This document shows, piece by piece, positions 45,369 through 54,099 of a stretch of DNA of 64,000 bases (position 1 is the first letter of the stretch; each line of letters begins with the position of its first letter). Source of the DNA: Bog-159 sp963756605 (GTDB lineage: Bacteria; Acidobacteriota; Terriglobia; Bryobacterales; Bryobacteraceae); contig CAVWOT010000019.1 of assembly GCA_963756605.1 (NCBI GenBank), forward strand, positions 428,866-492,865. The letters are read 5' to 3'. Made by a program: the position numbers and the translations under genes. The notes under the pieces were generated by a model. That model ran no database searches. It saw only the letters and a program-made list of their open reading frames with translations, and had not been told where the DNA came from.

Positions 45369-46394
45369 ATGCGCTACCAGGACGCCGGTGTCAACATCGA
45401 TGAAGCCGATCGCGCCGTTTCCACCATACGCAAGCTCGCGCGCGGCACTTTCACGCGCGGCGTCCTGACCGATATCGGCACGTTCGGCGCCTGCTACTCG
45501 CTGGCCGGATGGAAGAAGCCGGTGCTCATCAGCTCCGCCGATGGCGTGGGCACCAAGATCAAGATCGCCTTCCTCACCGGCCGGCACGATACGGTGGGCG
45601 AGGATCTGGTGAATCACTGCGTCAACGATATTGCCGTGCAAGGCGCCACACCGCTCTTCTTCCTGGACTACTTCGCCACCGGAAAGCTGGAAGCCGGGGT
45701 AGCTGCCCAAGTAGTGGCCGGGCTGGCCCGCGGTTGCCGCGCGAACGGTTGCGCCCTGATCGGCGGCGAGACGGCCGAAATGCCCGGCCTCTACGCGCCC
45801 GGCGAATACGACCTGGCGGGATTCATCGTAGGCGCGGCGGAGCGCGGCGCGCTGCTCACCGGCAGCCGCATCCGGGCGGGCGACGTGCTGCTGGGCCTGC
45901 CTTCCACGGGCCTGCACACCAATGGCTACTCCCTGGCGCGCAAGCTGCTCTTCGAAGTGGCTGGGTATACGCCCGCGACCGTAGTGCCCGAACTCGGTAG
46001 CACGGTTGCCGACGCGCTGCTCGAAGTCCATCGCAGCTATCTGCGGCCGATCCGCGCGCTGGCGGGGGCGGGCCTGCTCCGCGGCGCGGCGCACATCACC
46101 GGCGGCGGCCTGACCGATAATACGCCGCGCATGCTGCCCGCGGGGCTGGCGGCCGAGATCGACACCAGCACCTGGACCGTACCGCCGGTCTTCGAGCTGC
46201 TGCGCCGGCTTGGCAACTTGCCGGAAGACGATTACCGGCGGACTTTCAATCTGGGCATAGGGATGGTTCTGGCGGTGCCCTTGCGCAGGTTGCGGCGGGC
46301 CAACGCGCTGCTGGAGGAAATCGGCGAGCCATCCGTGCTTATAGGGCGAGTCGTGCCGCAAAAGCGGCGCGGGCCGCGGGTGGTGTACTGGTGA
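45369..46394 (+). CDS. purM: Phosphoribosylformylglycinamidine cyclo-ligase
   Basis: 341 residues, standard AIR synthetase length. Visible are the ISSADGVGTKIKIAF loop, VNHCVNDIAVQGATPLFFLDY, GGETAEMPGLY and ITGGGLTDNTPRMLP, all conserved in PurM. It makes 5-aminoimidazole ribonucleotide, step 5 of purine synthesis. It overlaps purN by GTGA, so the two are translated together. The ATG at 45369 gives the typical MRYQDAGVNIDEAD start. Confidence 0.95.
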   Translation: MRYQDAGVNIDEADRAVSTIRKLARGTFTRGVLTDIGTFGACYSLAGWKKPVLISSADGVGTKIKIAFLTGRHDTVGEDLVNHCVNDIAVQGATPLFFLDYFATGKLEAGVAAQVVAGLARGCRANGCALIGGETAEMPGLYAPGEYDLAGFIVGAAERGALLTGSRIRAGDVLLGLPSTGLHTNGYSLARKLLFEVAGYTPATVVPELGSTVADALLEVHRSYLRPIRALAGAGLLRGAAHITGGGLTDNTPRMLPAGLAAEIDTSTWTVPPVFELLRRLGNLPEDDYRRTFNLGIGMVLAVPLRRLRRANALLEEIGEPSVLIGRVVPQKRRGPRVVYW

Positions 46395-46990
46395 AGCGCC
46401 TCGGCATCCTGCTTTCCGGACGCGGATCGAACTTCGCGGCCATCGCCGGGAATGTGCAGGCCGGCAACATCGCTGCCGAGATCGCCGTGGTCATCTCCAA
46501 CCGCCCGGAAGCCCGGGGCTTGGAGCTTGCCCGGCAGCGCGGACTGCCGGCTGTTTGCATACCATCCAAAGGCCTGGATCGCGTCGTTTATGACGCCATG
46601 CTGGTGGACGAATTGAAGAAACACGCCGTGGACCTGGTTTGCCTTGCAGGATACATGCGGCTGCTCAGCGCCGGTTTCATTCGCGAATTCCCCGGCCGGG
46701 TGTTGAACATCCACCCATCGCTACTGCCGTCGTTTCCCGGCCTTGACGCGCAGCACCAGGCCCTGGAACATGGCGTGAAGGTGACCGGTTGCACCGTGCA
46801 CTTCGTCGACGAGTACCTGGACGCCGGACCCATTCTGATACAGGCGGCCGTGCCGGTGCTTGACGACGATACCGTGGAGACGCTATCGGCACGCATTCTC
46901 GACCAGGAGCACAGGATTTACAGCCAAGCCATCCGCATGGTCCTCAGCGGCCCGCTACGGATTGAGGGACGCCGCGTCCTGGCCCGGTAA
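46391..46990 (+). CDS. purN: Phosphoribosylglycinamide formyltransferase
   Basis: 199 residues from GTG 46391, overlapping purM by 4 bases. Catalytic features: LLSGRGSNFAAI at the start, Asn/His in NIHPSLLPSFPG, and Asp in VTGCTVHFVDEYLDAGPI. It transfers a formyl group from 10-formyl-tetrahydrofolate to GAR. An opposing gene on the minus strand overlaps its last 36 bases. Confidence 0.95.
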   Translation: MKRLGILLSGRGSNFAAIAGNVQAGNIAAEIAVVISNRPEARGLELARQRGLPAVCIPSKGLDRVVYDAMLVDELKKHAVDLVCLAGYMRLLSAGFIREFPGRVLNIHPSLLPSFPGLDAQHQALEHGVKVTGCTVHFVDEYLDAGPILIQAAVPVLDDDTVETLSARILDQEHRIYSQAIRMVLSGPLRIEGRRVLAR

Positions 46991-47272
46991 TGGTGGCGGC
47001 ATAGCCGCCATTTGGCGCTTTCGCCGTCCCAGGAAATCCGCAAATCTGACCGGTGGAAATTCCCTTCGGTCCAGTTGCTTTTGTACCGCGCGTTGATAGC
47101 GGCGCAGAGCCTCATCTCGCCGCGAACGCGTCAGCCGGCAGGCCTGCAGGTCCAACAACAGGTCAACTTCCCAGCGCTGAAACGAGGTGCGGCGCACCTC
47201 TCCCTGCAGCAGTTCCTTCACCAGGCGATAGAAGCGGTTGGCTATCAATTCCAGATCCAGAGGATCTTCCAT
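46955..47272 (-). CDS. Hypothetical protein, helical
   Basis: 105 residues: MEDPLDLELIANRFYRLVKE, LLQGEVRRTSFQRWEVDLLLDL and a basic RRKRQ end. AAAGGAG lies 2-3 bases before the ATG at 47272. The first part resembles small helical proteins seen in several Acidobacteriota, without a named function. The last residues overlap purN on the opposite strand, with a possible terminator hairpin inside. Confidence 0.6.
   Translation of the reverse strand: MEDPLDLELIANRFYRLVKELLQGEVRRTSFQRWEVDLLLDLQACRLTRSRRDEALRRYQRAVQKQLDRREFPPVRFADFLGRRKRQMAAMPPPLPGQDAASLNP
46995..47009. terminator. Hairpin at the purN 3' end
   Basis: GGCGGC-ATA-GCCGCC directly after the purN stop, followed by ATTT. It is short of a full U-tract and lies inside the opposing coding sequence. 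Confidence 0.35.
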
Positions 47273-47396
47273 AACTCCTTTATCGGCCGATCACGGATGA
47301 AACTTTACTAACCCAAAACTGACAATGATTTACACTCGCGAACGGAGCCCGCCGCGCGCCCCGCACATCTATCTAGGTGAGTACGGAGGTGATGCA

Positions 47397-47627
47397 ATGG
47401 CGCCGCAAGTTGCACTCAATAATGTCCCGGAAGCCGCCGCTGAGGCGGACATCCTGCGCGAACAACTGGATTACCTGATCGACCATGTGGATCGCCACCC
47501 GCAATGCGGGTGCTCCGAGTGCCAACGTTACCTGTGGGCGCGCGCGGCACTGCTGGCGATCTTCACCAAGCCCACACGGGCCAACAAGGTTGAAGAGATG
47601 GTGCCCCGGTTGGCGAAGGCGGCTTAA
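47397..47627 (+). CDS. Small protein with a Cys-rich CGCSEC motif
   Basis: 76 residues from ATG 47397, with GGAGGTGA 6 bases upstream (start at 47325 rejected). EADILREQLDYLIDHVDRHP precedes CGCSECQRYLWARAALLAIF. The CxCxxC cluster could hold zinc or iron-sulfur, but two more ligands are needed, perhaps from a dimer. Function unknown. It is followed by short repeats of CAGGAGT at 47637-47655. Confidence 0.65.
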   Translation: MAPQVALNNVPEAAAEADILREQLDYLIDHVDRHPQCGCSECQRYLWARAALLAIFTKPTRANKVEEMVPRLAKAA

Positions 47628-47670
47628 GAAGAAGACAGGAGTCAGGAGTCAGAAGACAGCATGAACGGCG

Positions 47671-48615
47671 TCAGCTATTGCGCTCGATTATGGCTTTTGC
47701 CGCAGCCACGACCTTGGCCCTTAGCTCCGCCGGTTCGATCGCCTCAATCTGGCCGCCAAAGCTGAGCGCAAACTGAAGCGCTTCTTCTTCCGTATCAAAC
47801 CGCATGCGCACGCGCACCGCTTCCCCTTCCGCCGATTCTTCCTCCAAGCGCCAGCCGCGATATCGCACCCATTGCATTACGGCGCGACTGGCCAGGAACG
47901 TCGCATAGTAACGCGGCAGCTTCTCCCGAAACTGGCTGGCCGATCGCTCCCAAAATTCCCCTAGATCGAACCCGGCCAGCCGCGCGGCCGGCTGATCCAG
48001 AATCTCCGCCTCTCGAATCCGCGAGACGCGATAGGTGCGCGGCTCATCCTGGACGCACGCCACCAGATACCAGGTGCTTCCCTTAGCCACCAATCCCAGC
48101 GGATCGGCGATGCGCTCGCCCGGTTCGCCTAGTACGCGGTCATATACGAAGCGCACCCGCCGCGCGCGCCACAACGCATCCAGCAGCACCGGCAGGCAGG
48201 CTACCGATTCCGAGGGATCGCGCCAGCCGCGCGCATCCACCAGAATGCGCTGCCGCGCAAAATCGGCGTAGTGGCGGGAAGCTGCCGGCAAGGACGCCTG
48301 CAGCTTGATCATGGCCGCGTCGGCCTGCTGCGCGAAGCCCAGGTCTGCCATCAAACGCGCCGGCCGCGCCAGAAACAGCGATTGAATCTCCGCCGCGCTC
48401 AACCCGGTGAGCTTCGTCTGGTACCCTTCCACCAGGCTCCAGCCGCCGCCCGCGCCGCGCTCCGCCATCACCGGAACACCCGCGCCGCTGAGCGCATCCA
48501 TGTCCCGCAGCACCGTACGCTCGGAAACCTCCAGCCGTTTGGCGAGGTCGCGGGCCGTGACCCGCCGGTGTACCTGCAGCAGGAGAAGGATGGAAAGCAG
48601 CCGATCGGCGCGCAT
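47671..48615 (-). CDS. WYL-domain transcriptional regulator (YafY-like)
   Basis: 314 residues. The N-terminal DeoR-type winged helix reads ARDLAKRLEVSERTVLRDMD followed by GVPVMAERGAGGGWSL. The WYL domain (about 140-225) has the RRVRFVYDR region, then LGLVAKGSTWYLVAC. A C-terminal WCX region ends the protein. Such regulators bind nucleotides or other ligands. It is divergent from an SDR gene with a TGACA palindrome between the two starts, which suggests regulation of the SDR and itself. Confidence 0.9.
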   Translation of the reverse strand: MRADRLLSILLLLQVHRRVTARDLAKRLEVSERTVLRDMDALSGAGVPVMAERGAGGGWSLVEGYQTKLTGLSAAEIQSLFLARPARLMADLGFAQQADAAMIKLQASLPAASRHYADFARQRILVDARGWRDPSESVACLPVLLDALWRARRVRFVYDRVLGEPGERIADPLGLVAKGSTWYLVACVQDEPRTYRVSRIREAEILDQPAARLAGFDLGEFWERSASQFREKLPRYYATFLASRAVMQWVRYRGWRLEEESAEGEAVRVRMRFDTEEEALQFALSFGGQIEAIEPAELRAKVVAAAKAIIERNS

Positions 48616-48638
48616 AGGAAAACTTTATCAGCCATATA

Positions 48639-48653
48639 TGACAAAAGGTGTCA
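48639..48653. promoter_or_regulatory. WYL regulator operator candidate
   Basis: TGACA-AAAGG-TGTCA is a perfect 5-base inverted repeat with a 5-base spacer, 26 bases before the SDR ATG and 24 bases before the regulator start. This is the right place for a shared operator of the divergent pair. Confidence 0.6.
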
Positions 48654-48678
48654 GGAATAGGCCGTTACTCTACCAACC

Positions 48679-49566
48679 ATGAAACCTCTACAAGGAAAGA
48701 TCGCAGTTGTGGCCGGATCCAGCCGCGGCGCTGGCAGAGGCATCGCCCTGGCGCTGGGCGACGCCGGAGCTACCGTGTACGTCGCCGCGCGCACATCGCG
48801 TCATGGACCCAAGCCCGCCGATGGCGCGCCTGGCACGGTGGAAGATACCGCCGAAGAAGTCTCGGCGCGCGGCGGCCAGGGCATTCCCGTGCGCGCCGAT
48901 CTGGGCAATGAGGCGGAGACGGCTGCGTTGTTCCAGCGCGTGGAGGAAGAGCAGGGCCGGCTCGATCTGATGGCTGATTCCGCCTGGGGGGCGACCATTG
49001 CGGAATGGTCCAAGCCGTTCTGGGAGCTGAGCGCCGGCATCTGGCGGGATACGGTGGCCACCATCAACGCCGCCTGGCTCACCAGCGTCCATGCCGCGCG
49101 CATCATGGTGAAGCAGCCGGGCGGCCTCATCATTCACGTTACCGATAATCTGCACCCCGATCCGTCGGCCTATCGCGGCCAGATACTCTGGGATCTGGGC
49201 CACGACTTTCTGAACCGCCTGGTAATGGCCATGGGCCGCGAACTGACCAAACCGCCGGCGAAATCGCCCGCGAAATCGAAGCTAGCAATGGTGGGGCTCA
49301 ATCCGGGCTTCATGCGCACCGAACGCGTGCTCAAGCACATGTCCACTGACGCGATCAAGAAACAGTTCCGCTTCGATCTGAGCGAGTCGGTGGAATACAT
49401 CGGCCGCGCGGCGGCGGCGCTGGCGGCCGATCCCGACGTGTTCCGCAAGAACGGCCAGTTGTTATGGGCGGCGGAACTCGCCACCGAATACGGCTTCACC
49501 GACGTGGATGGACGCTACATCCCACTGTTCGATCCGAACGCCCCGCCGCAACCATATCCATGCTGA
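48679..49566 (+). CDS. SDR-like oxidoreductase lacking a clear YxxxK
   Basis: 295 residues with the SDR nucleotide-binding start KIAVVAGSSRGAGRGIALAL and AARTSRHG. The segment where YxxxK is expected reads AYRGQILWDLGHDFLNRL, with no Lys four residues after the Tyr. Related DHRS1-like enzymes have YGVGK there. It may be a diverged or non-catalytic member. It is divergent from a WYL regulator and overlaps the end of a GT39-like gene by 52 bases. Confidence 0.8.
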   Translation: MKPLQGKIAVVAGSSRGAGRGIALALGDAGATVYVAARTSRHGPKPADGAPGTVEDTAEEVSARGGQGIPVRADLGNEAETAALFQRVEEEQGRLDLMADSAWGATIAEWSKPFWELSAGIWRDTVATINAAWLTSVHAARIMVKQPGGLIIHVTDNLHPDPSAYRGQILWDLGHDFLNRLVMAMGRELTKPPAKSPAKSKLAMVGLNPGFMRTERVLKHMSTDAIKKQFRFDLSESVEYIGRAAAALAADPDVFRKNGQLLWAAELATEYGFTDVDGRYIPLFDPNAPPQPYPC

Positions 49567-51131
49567 CCGTGGGGCAGGAACTCCAGTCCTGCGGCAGGTC
49601 CCAGACCAGCCAGGGAGTGCGCCAAGGTCGTGGACGCCGGACCTACTACTTCGTATACTTCAATCCACAGGCCACGCCGCTCCCAGCGCGCCAGCAGCGC
49701 TAACGGCCTTCGCCGCATCTCCGGAAGCGTAAGCTCCGGCTCGTAGCCATAAAAATGACGCCAGATCTTGCGCACCAGCTCGATGTTGATCCAGCTCCAT
49801 TCGGGCTCCCACATGCGCGAAAAAAATACCAGAATGCGCGCGTCGCGCCGCCAGTCCAGCCGATCCACGCTGTATGCGGTGAAGTCCGGCAGGCTCTCCA
49901 CCTTCAAGGCGCGCTGCACATAGCCGAATTCGGGCCGGCTCAGCGCCGCGGTGAGGGGCCAGACGGTGGCGATCCGCTCACCCGGGTAGTTTCGGGCAAC
50001 GAATTCCGCCGCGGACTGCTGCAGCGCCGTGAAATCGGTAAATGCCAGGTTGTTTTCGAGAGGAAACGGATACGGCGGATTCCAGAAATTGCCAACGATC
50101 AACCCGGCCAGCAGGGCAACCTGGCAAATCACTTTTAGGGCTCCGTTGTAAATGGACATGGCAGCGGTCATCGCCGCGTACACGACGGGCAGAACCGGCA
50201 GCAGGTAGCGCTCCAGCATGGCCCCGCCCACCACGCTCAGGAACAGCACGTGGACACCGATCAGCAGCCAGGCGATGCGCCAGGACCGCGTCGCGAAAAC
50301 GCCCCGCCGCCACGCCACCACTATGCCGATGGTTCCGATCCAGTGGAAGTCCTGAAAGAACAGGTAATACAATCGCCGGCCCAACGCGAAGGTGAATCGT
50401 ACCGGATGGAACGGGTAGTACAGGTTGTACCTGGTGAATTCCGTGTTGCCGAAAAGACTTCCCGTCGCGTGCGCCAGCATCGCCAGCCAACCCCCTAGTG
50501 CGGCGGCGGGCAGCAGAAACCAGGCGGCCTCGCGGAGGCGCTTCTCATACAGCAGCCACCCCGCAAACACCAGCGGGACCAGCAGACCAGTTTCCTTCGT
50601 CAACACGAGCGCCGTCGACGCCAGGAAGGCCAGGCGGATCTTGTCTTGCAGAAACAGCAGCAGGGCCAGGCAGCTGAACAGCATAGCGGGCATATCCAAC
50701 TGCGCCAGCATAGACTGCGCGAAGAACAGCGGAGAGACGCAAAGCAGCATTACGGCCATGAAGGCCGGCGATCCGCGCACATTTCGGCAAAGCTCAATGG
50801 CCAGCAGAAACGCAAACAAGAGTGCGACAGATGCCAGCAGCAGCATCGCGAGGCGCGTGTGCAGCGGCGAATAGCCGGCCAAGGTCCAAAAGACCGCCAG
50901 GTAAGCCATCACCCCCGGCGGATGCACGTTGGGAACGGTTGAATGCGGAATCCACGCGCCGCTGTGAAAAATGTCCAGCGCCGCCGGTACGAACTGCCCT
51001 AACTCATCCCAGTAGTACGGCACGCGCAGTAATGGCGCGTGCGAGAGGAACAGTACCAAAGCAAACAGCACCAGGAAAAAAAGATAAATATCCGCGCGGA
51101 TGCGCCGGCGGCGCGTGCGCTCCGCGATCAC
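49515..51131 (-). CDS. GT39-like membrane glycosyltransferase
   Basis: 538 residues with about 10-11 membrane helices. The GT-C acidic pair after the first helix is visible in YYWDELGQF, followed by NVHPPGVMAYLAVFWTLAG and QSMLAQLDMPAMLFS. This is the ArnT/PMT-like architecture that uses lipid-linked sugars. The last 40 residues run through a palindromic repeat and into the opposite SDR gene, so the original end may have been shorter. DUF3467 lies upstream with an ATGA overlap. Confidence 0.8.
   Translation of the reverse strand: MIAERTRRRRIRADIYLFFLVLFALVLFLSHAPLLRVPYYWDELGQFVPAALDIFHSGAWIPHSTVPNVHPPGVMAYLAVFWTLAGYSPLHTRLAMLLLASVALLFAFLLAIELCRNVRGSPAFMAVMLLCVSPLFFAQSMLAQLDMPAMLFSCLALLLFLQDKIRLAFLASTALVLTKETGLLVPLVFAGWLLYEKRLREAAWFLLPAAALGGWLAMLAHATGSLFGNTEFTRYNLYYPFHPVRFTFALGRRLYYLFFQDFHWIGTIGIVVAWRRGVFATRSWRIAWLLIGVHVLFLSVVGGAMLERYLLPVLPVVYAAMTAAMSIYNGALKVICQVALLAGLIVGNFWNPPYPFPLENNLAFTDFTALQQSAAEFVARNYPGERIATVWPLTAALSRPEFGYVQRALKVESLPDFTAYSVDRLDWRRDARILVFFSRMWEPEWSWINIELVRKIWRHFYGYEPELTLPEMRRRPLALLARWERRGLWIEVYEVVGPASTTLAHSLAGLGPAAGLEFLPHGQHGYGCGGAFGSNSGM
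49572..49592. repeat. GC-rich inverted repeat inside the GT39 gene end
   Basis: GCAGGA-ACTCCAG-TCCTGC. It resembles the palindrome after the kinase at 39716, including a CTCCAG centre. The GT39-like gene reads through it. Confidence 0.5.
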
Positions 51132-51421
51132 TGGACGGTCCCGGCCGGCGGGTGCGGCTCCAGCTTGATCTCGCCGAACGCGGTTTCGTATTGGGTCACG
51201 TTTTGCTGCAGGACGTTGAGCAGCGCCTTGGCCTGCTGCGGACTGAGGTAGACTCCCTGAAAATTCTGGATACTGACATTATCGGGTGCGGTTTGATTGA
51301 CCAAGCCGAAGAGCATGAAGAAATCCCACAGGTTGACGCGGATCTGCACGCTATTGGCATAGCCCTCGCGGTATTCCGGCAGATTGCTCATCTGGATCTT
51401 GGGCGGTTGCGGCTGGTTCAT
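51128..51421 (-). CDS. DUF3467 family protein
   Basis: 97 residues, the usual size of DUF3467. YANSVQIRVNLWDFFMLFGL, then VSIQNFQGVYLSPQQAKALL and YETAFGEIKLEP are family features. The role is unknown. It overlaps the GT39-like gene by 4 bases, so both are translated from one message. Confidence 0.85.
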   Translation of the reverse strand: MNQPQPPKIQMSNLPEYREGYANSVQIRVNLWDFFMLFGLVNQTAPDNVSIQNFQGVYLSPQQAKALLNVLQQNVTQYETAFGEIKLEPHPPAGTVQ

Positions 51422-52061
51422 ACAGCCATGGTGACATAAACCAAACTATTGCAAGTGCTCCAAATCTTCGCAGTGCGCGCCGCCTTTGGAGGGGCGGCAT
51501 CGTTTTGGTTGCTTGTAGGCTGCCTTGTGGGGGTGGCTCTCAGCGGGGTGCCCTCAGGGCCGGGCCCGTCAGGCTGCCCCTGAATGAAACGGTCGGGGTG
51601 GTTCCGGATGCGGCGGCACTGCCATTCGGGAACACTGATTTTGCCGGCGGCTTGAAACCCGCGGCTGGAACAGTCTCCCCGGGCTGCGGAACCAAAGCCT
51701 GGGAACTGTTCAACGAACTGGACCAAGAGGCGAATCGCACGGTTCATTCGAAGGAAAGATGACTTGGCACGCCAGGCACATCCGTCTTGAGCCTGACAGG
51801 CACAAGGCGAAGCCGTATCGCCCCAAGTCAACGGAAACGGATACTTTCGACGGTGAGGTCTACTGGACACTCGAACGGCTTCGGCGGATGCAACCGAACG
51901 AGCACGTCAAGGTCGCCGATTTCATCGGTTTTGGTCAGAGCAAGCCATACGGCAAGTCGTTCCCCCCTTACCGGCCCCGTCTCGTCGAACATCCTCTCTA
52001 GCGGGATACGGATCTTGGGTGAAAGTCTAAGTCCCTTATGTCGTAAGCGATCCCGGAGCAG
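51422..52061. other. Stretch without a confident gene
   Basis: 640 bases. A plus-strand open frame at 51759-52001 (80 residues, KPYRPKSTETDTFDGEVYW) and another at 51505-51762 match nothing I know and lack ribosome binding sites. It lies between DUF3467 and a hydrolase relic, so decayed DNA is likely. Confidence 0.4.
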
Positions 52062-52540
52062 CTACTCCGAAATCATCCCGATCGTCCGCAGCCAGGTCTC
52101 CACTAACTGAGGCCATCGCGTTATCGGAAACTTCGTGGAACGCAGCCCAAAGGCATGTTTGCCTTCCGCGTATAAATGCATTTCTACCGGAACCCCGGCT
52201 TTCTTTAGCGAAATATAGTAAACCAGCGAATTGTTGACATTGTCCACGGGATCATTCTCGGCCTGCAGCAAAAACGTAGGAGGCGTCTGGCGGGTCGCAG
52301 GAACATCCGGATTCAACTGAAAGCGCTCGCTCGAAATCCAGAGATGCCCCGGATAAAGCGCCGCTGCGAAATCGGGGCGGCAGCTTACTTTGTCGGCTGT
52401 ATCAACGGCTGGATACAAACGTTTGTCGAAGTGCGTGCTGATATCTGCCACCAGGTGCCCGCGTGCTGAGAATCCAAGCACGCCGATCTTGCGCGGATCG
52501 ATACGGCAAGCTTTCGGCTTTATCTGACGCCGCCCATCCC
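52062..52540 (-). pseudogene. Alpha/beta hydrolase (xylan esterase/dienelactone type), N-terminally truncated
   Basis: The strand reads CRIDPRKIGVLGFSARGHLV, then ADISTHFDKRLYPAVDTADK and FAAALYPGHLW, and ends with the Asp and His regions PTFLLQAENDPVDNVNNS and YAEGKHAFGL. The nucleophile elbow should be GFSAGG but reads GFSARG, so Gly to Arg. No start or N-terminal third exists before about 52540, where an unrelated gene's upstream region begins. Confidence 0.65.
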
Positions 52541-52605
52541 TCCTATCTTTCTATCAACGTTTGGGCGCGCCGTTGCGTCAAATGTGTGGATCGCCGCGAG
52601 GATTC

Positions 52606-54093
52606 ATGAAACGTCTGGCGCTATGGCTGCTGCCTGTGACTCTATCGGCCGGGCAGGCGCGTTACGCCCGCGTGAGCGACTTGGACGGCACTGTGGAAGT
52701 GCAGCTCCAGGCGGCCGACGACTGGCAGGCGGCGCGCCGCAATCTGCCCCTGCGCGAGTTATCGTGGCTGCGCACGGAGGGTTCCTCGCGCGTCGAGCTC
52801 GAACTCGACGAGGGAAGCATCTTGCGCCTGGGCCCGGATTCCCTGGCTGAGCTTTCCGATTACACGCGCCTCTCCACAGGCCAACGCATCACGCTCATCT
52901 CACTCGACCACGGCCTGGCTTACTTCACCGGCGCAGCCGAAGGCAAAGACGCTTTGATGGTGGCGGTACCGGGCGCGCAGGTGACCATCGGCCAAGGTGC
53001 GCGTCTGCGCCTGGAAGCGCGCGATCCCTGGAGCCTGATCGCCATAGTGGACGGTGTGGCGCGCTTCTCTTCACCGGCCGCGGAGTTCGATTTGACCGAG
53101 GGGCGCATGGTCAAGCTCGACGCGTCGCATCCGGCACGCTTCTTGCTAAATCGAGAGATTCCGCCATTGGCGACCGACCGTTGGAGCGACGAACGCGACA
53201 AAGTGCTGCTGTCGACTACTTCCGCCGCGCACGTGCCGGGATTGCACTATGGCCTCGCCGATCTGGATGCCTACGGCGTGTGGATCGAGTTTGCCGATTT
53301 CGGCACGATCTGGAAACCGAAGGTGCAAGCCGGCTGGGCGCCCTTCCGCAACGGAAAATGGATCTGGTATGACGGGCTCGGCTATACCTGGGTCAGCGAC
53401 GATCCGTGGGGCTGGCTGCCGTATCATTACGGCCGCTGGATCCAGCAGGAGGGGTCGGGGTGGTTCTGGGCGCCTGGCCAAAGCCTGGTGTTTAAGCCAG
53501 GCGATGTGTACTGGCTGCGGAGCGCCAAGCTGGTAGGCTGGGGAGCGCTGGCGCCCGGAGAGAATTGGGGCCCGCCAGACGTGCCGCGCCAGTATCTGAA
53601 CGCGAATACGACCTACGCAGTCTACGCGCCGGAAGCGCACGAAATCGATCCGGCGAGCTTCGCCACGAGGCCGCGCGAGCCGCTGGCCACGGCGGTTTTC
53701 ACCGCGGCGCTGTCGTCGCCGCCTTTTCCCGCGGCGCGCCTGGACGCCTTCCGTCCACCGCTGCGCGCCGGCAGCACGCATGCTGTTTCAGTTTGGACCG
53801 ACACCGCGTTCGACGGTACGGCCGCGCCGGCCGCTCTAGCGCGCGCGGAATCGCCGCCGGGTTCGAACGATGCAGCCTATACGAACGAACCGCCCGCTGT
53901 TCCGCCGGTAGTGATCGTGAACACGCCGGTGGAGGTACCGGTCGAAGTGGATGTTGCGGTGCCAGTCTACCTGGGCATCATCCTGGTGAATCCGCCTGGG
54001 TACCAGCCGCCAACATCGAAGAATCCGTCCAAACCGGCCAAGCCGGCTCCGCATAAGCAGAACGTGCCGGACTCCGACAAGCCGGTGAAGTAG
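52606..54093 (+). CDS. FecR-domain and DUF6600 secreted protein
   Basis: 495 residues from ATG 52606 (GAGG 5 bases upstream). A signal peptide (RLALWLLPVTLSAGQA) precedes a FecR-like domain (about 30-160, DEGSILRLGPDSLAELSD, VSGAQVTIG-type strands). WVSDDPWGWLPYHYGRW and GWFWAPGQSLVF repeats follow, typical of DUF6600. A proline/lysine-rich end closes the protein. It is probably a periplasmic or surface-anchored protein. A beta-propeller gene follows 6 bases later. Confidence 0.8.
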   Translation: MKRLALWLLPVTLSAGQARYARVSDLDGTVEVQLQAADDWQAARRNLPLRELSWLRTEGSSRVELELDEGSILRLGPDSLAELSDYTRLSTGQRITLISLDHGLAYFTGAAEGKDALMVAVPGAQVTIGQGARLRLEARDPWSLIAIVDGVARFSSPAAEFDLTEGRMVKLDASHPARFLLNREIPPLATDRWSDERDKVLLSTTSAAHVPGLHYGLADLDAYGVWIEFADFGTIWKPKVQAGWAPFRNGKWIWYDGLGYTWVSDDPWGWLPYHYGRWIQQEGSGWFWAPGQSLVFKPGDVYWLRSAKLVGWGALAPGENWGPPDVPRQYLNANTTYAVYAPEAHEIDPASFATRPREPLATAVFTAALSSPPFPAARLDAFRPPLRAGSTHAVSVWTDTAFDGTAAPAALARAESPPGSNDAAYTNEPPAVPPVVIVNTPVEVPVEVDVAVPVYLGIILVNPPGYQPPTSKNPSKPAKPAPHKQNVPDSDKPVK

Positions 54094-54099
54094 GAGGTT

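Noticed and set aside
45351..46361. 336-residue minus-strand open frame
   Set aside because: Antisense of purM, whose catalytic motifs are on the plus strand.
47637..47655. Short repeats of CAGGAGT
   Set aside because: Only two full units and a partial one; too short for a CRISPR array or a useful tandem repeat.
51759..52001. 80-residue plus-strand open frame
   Set aside because: No ribosome binding site, no family, and in a region with other decayed sequence.
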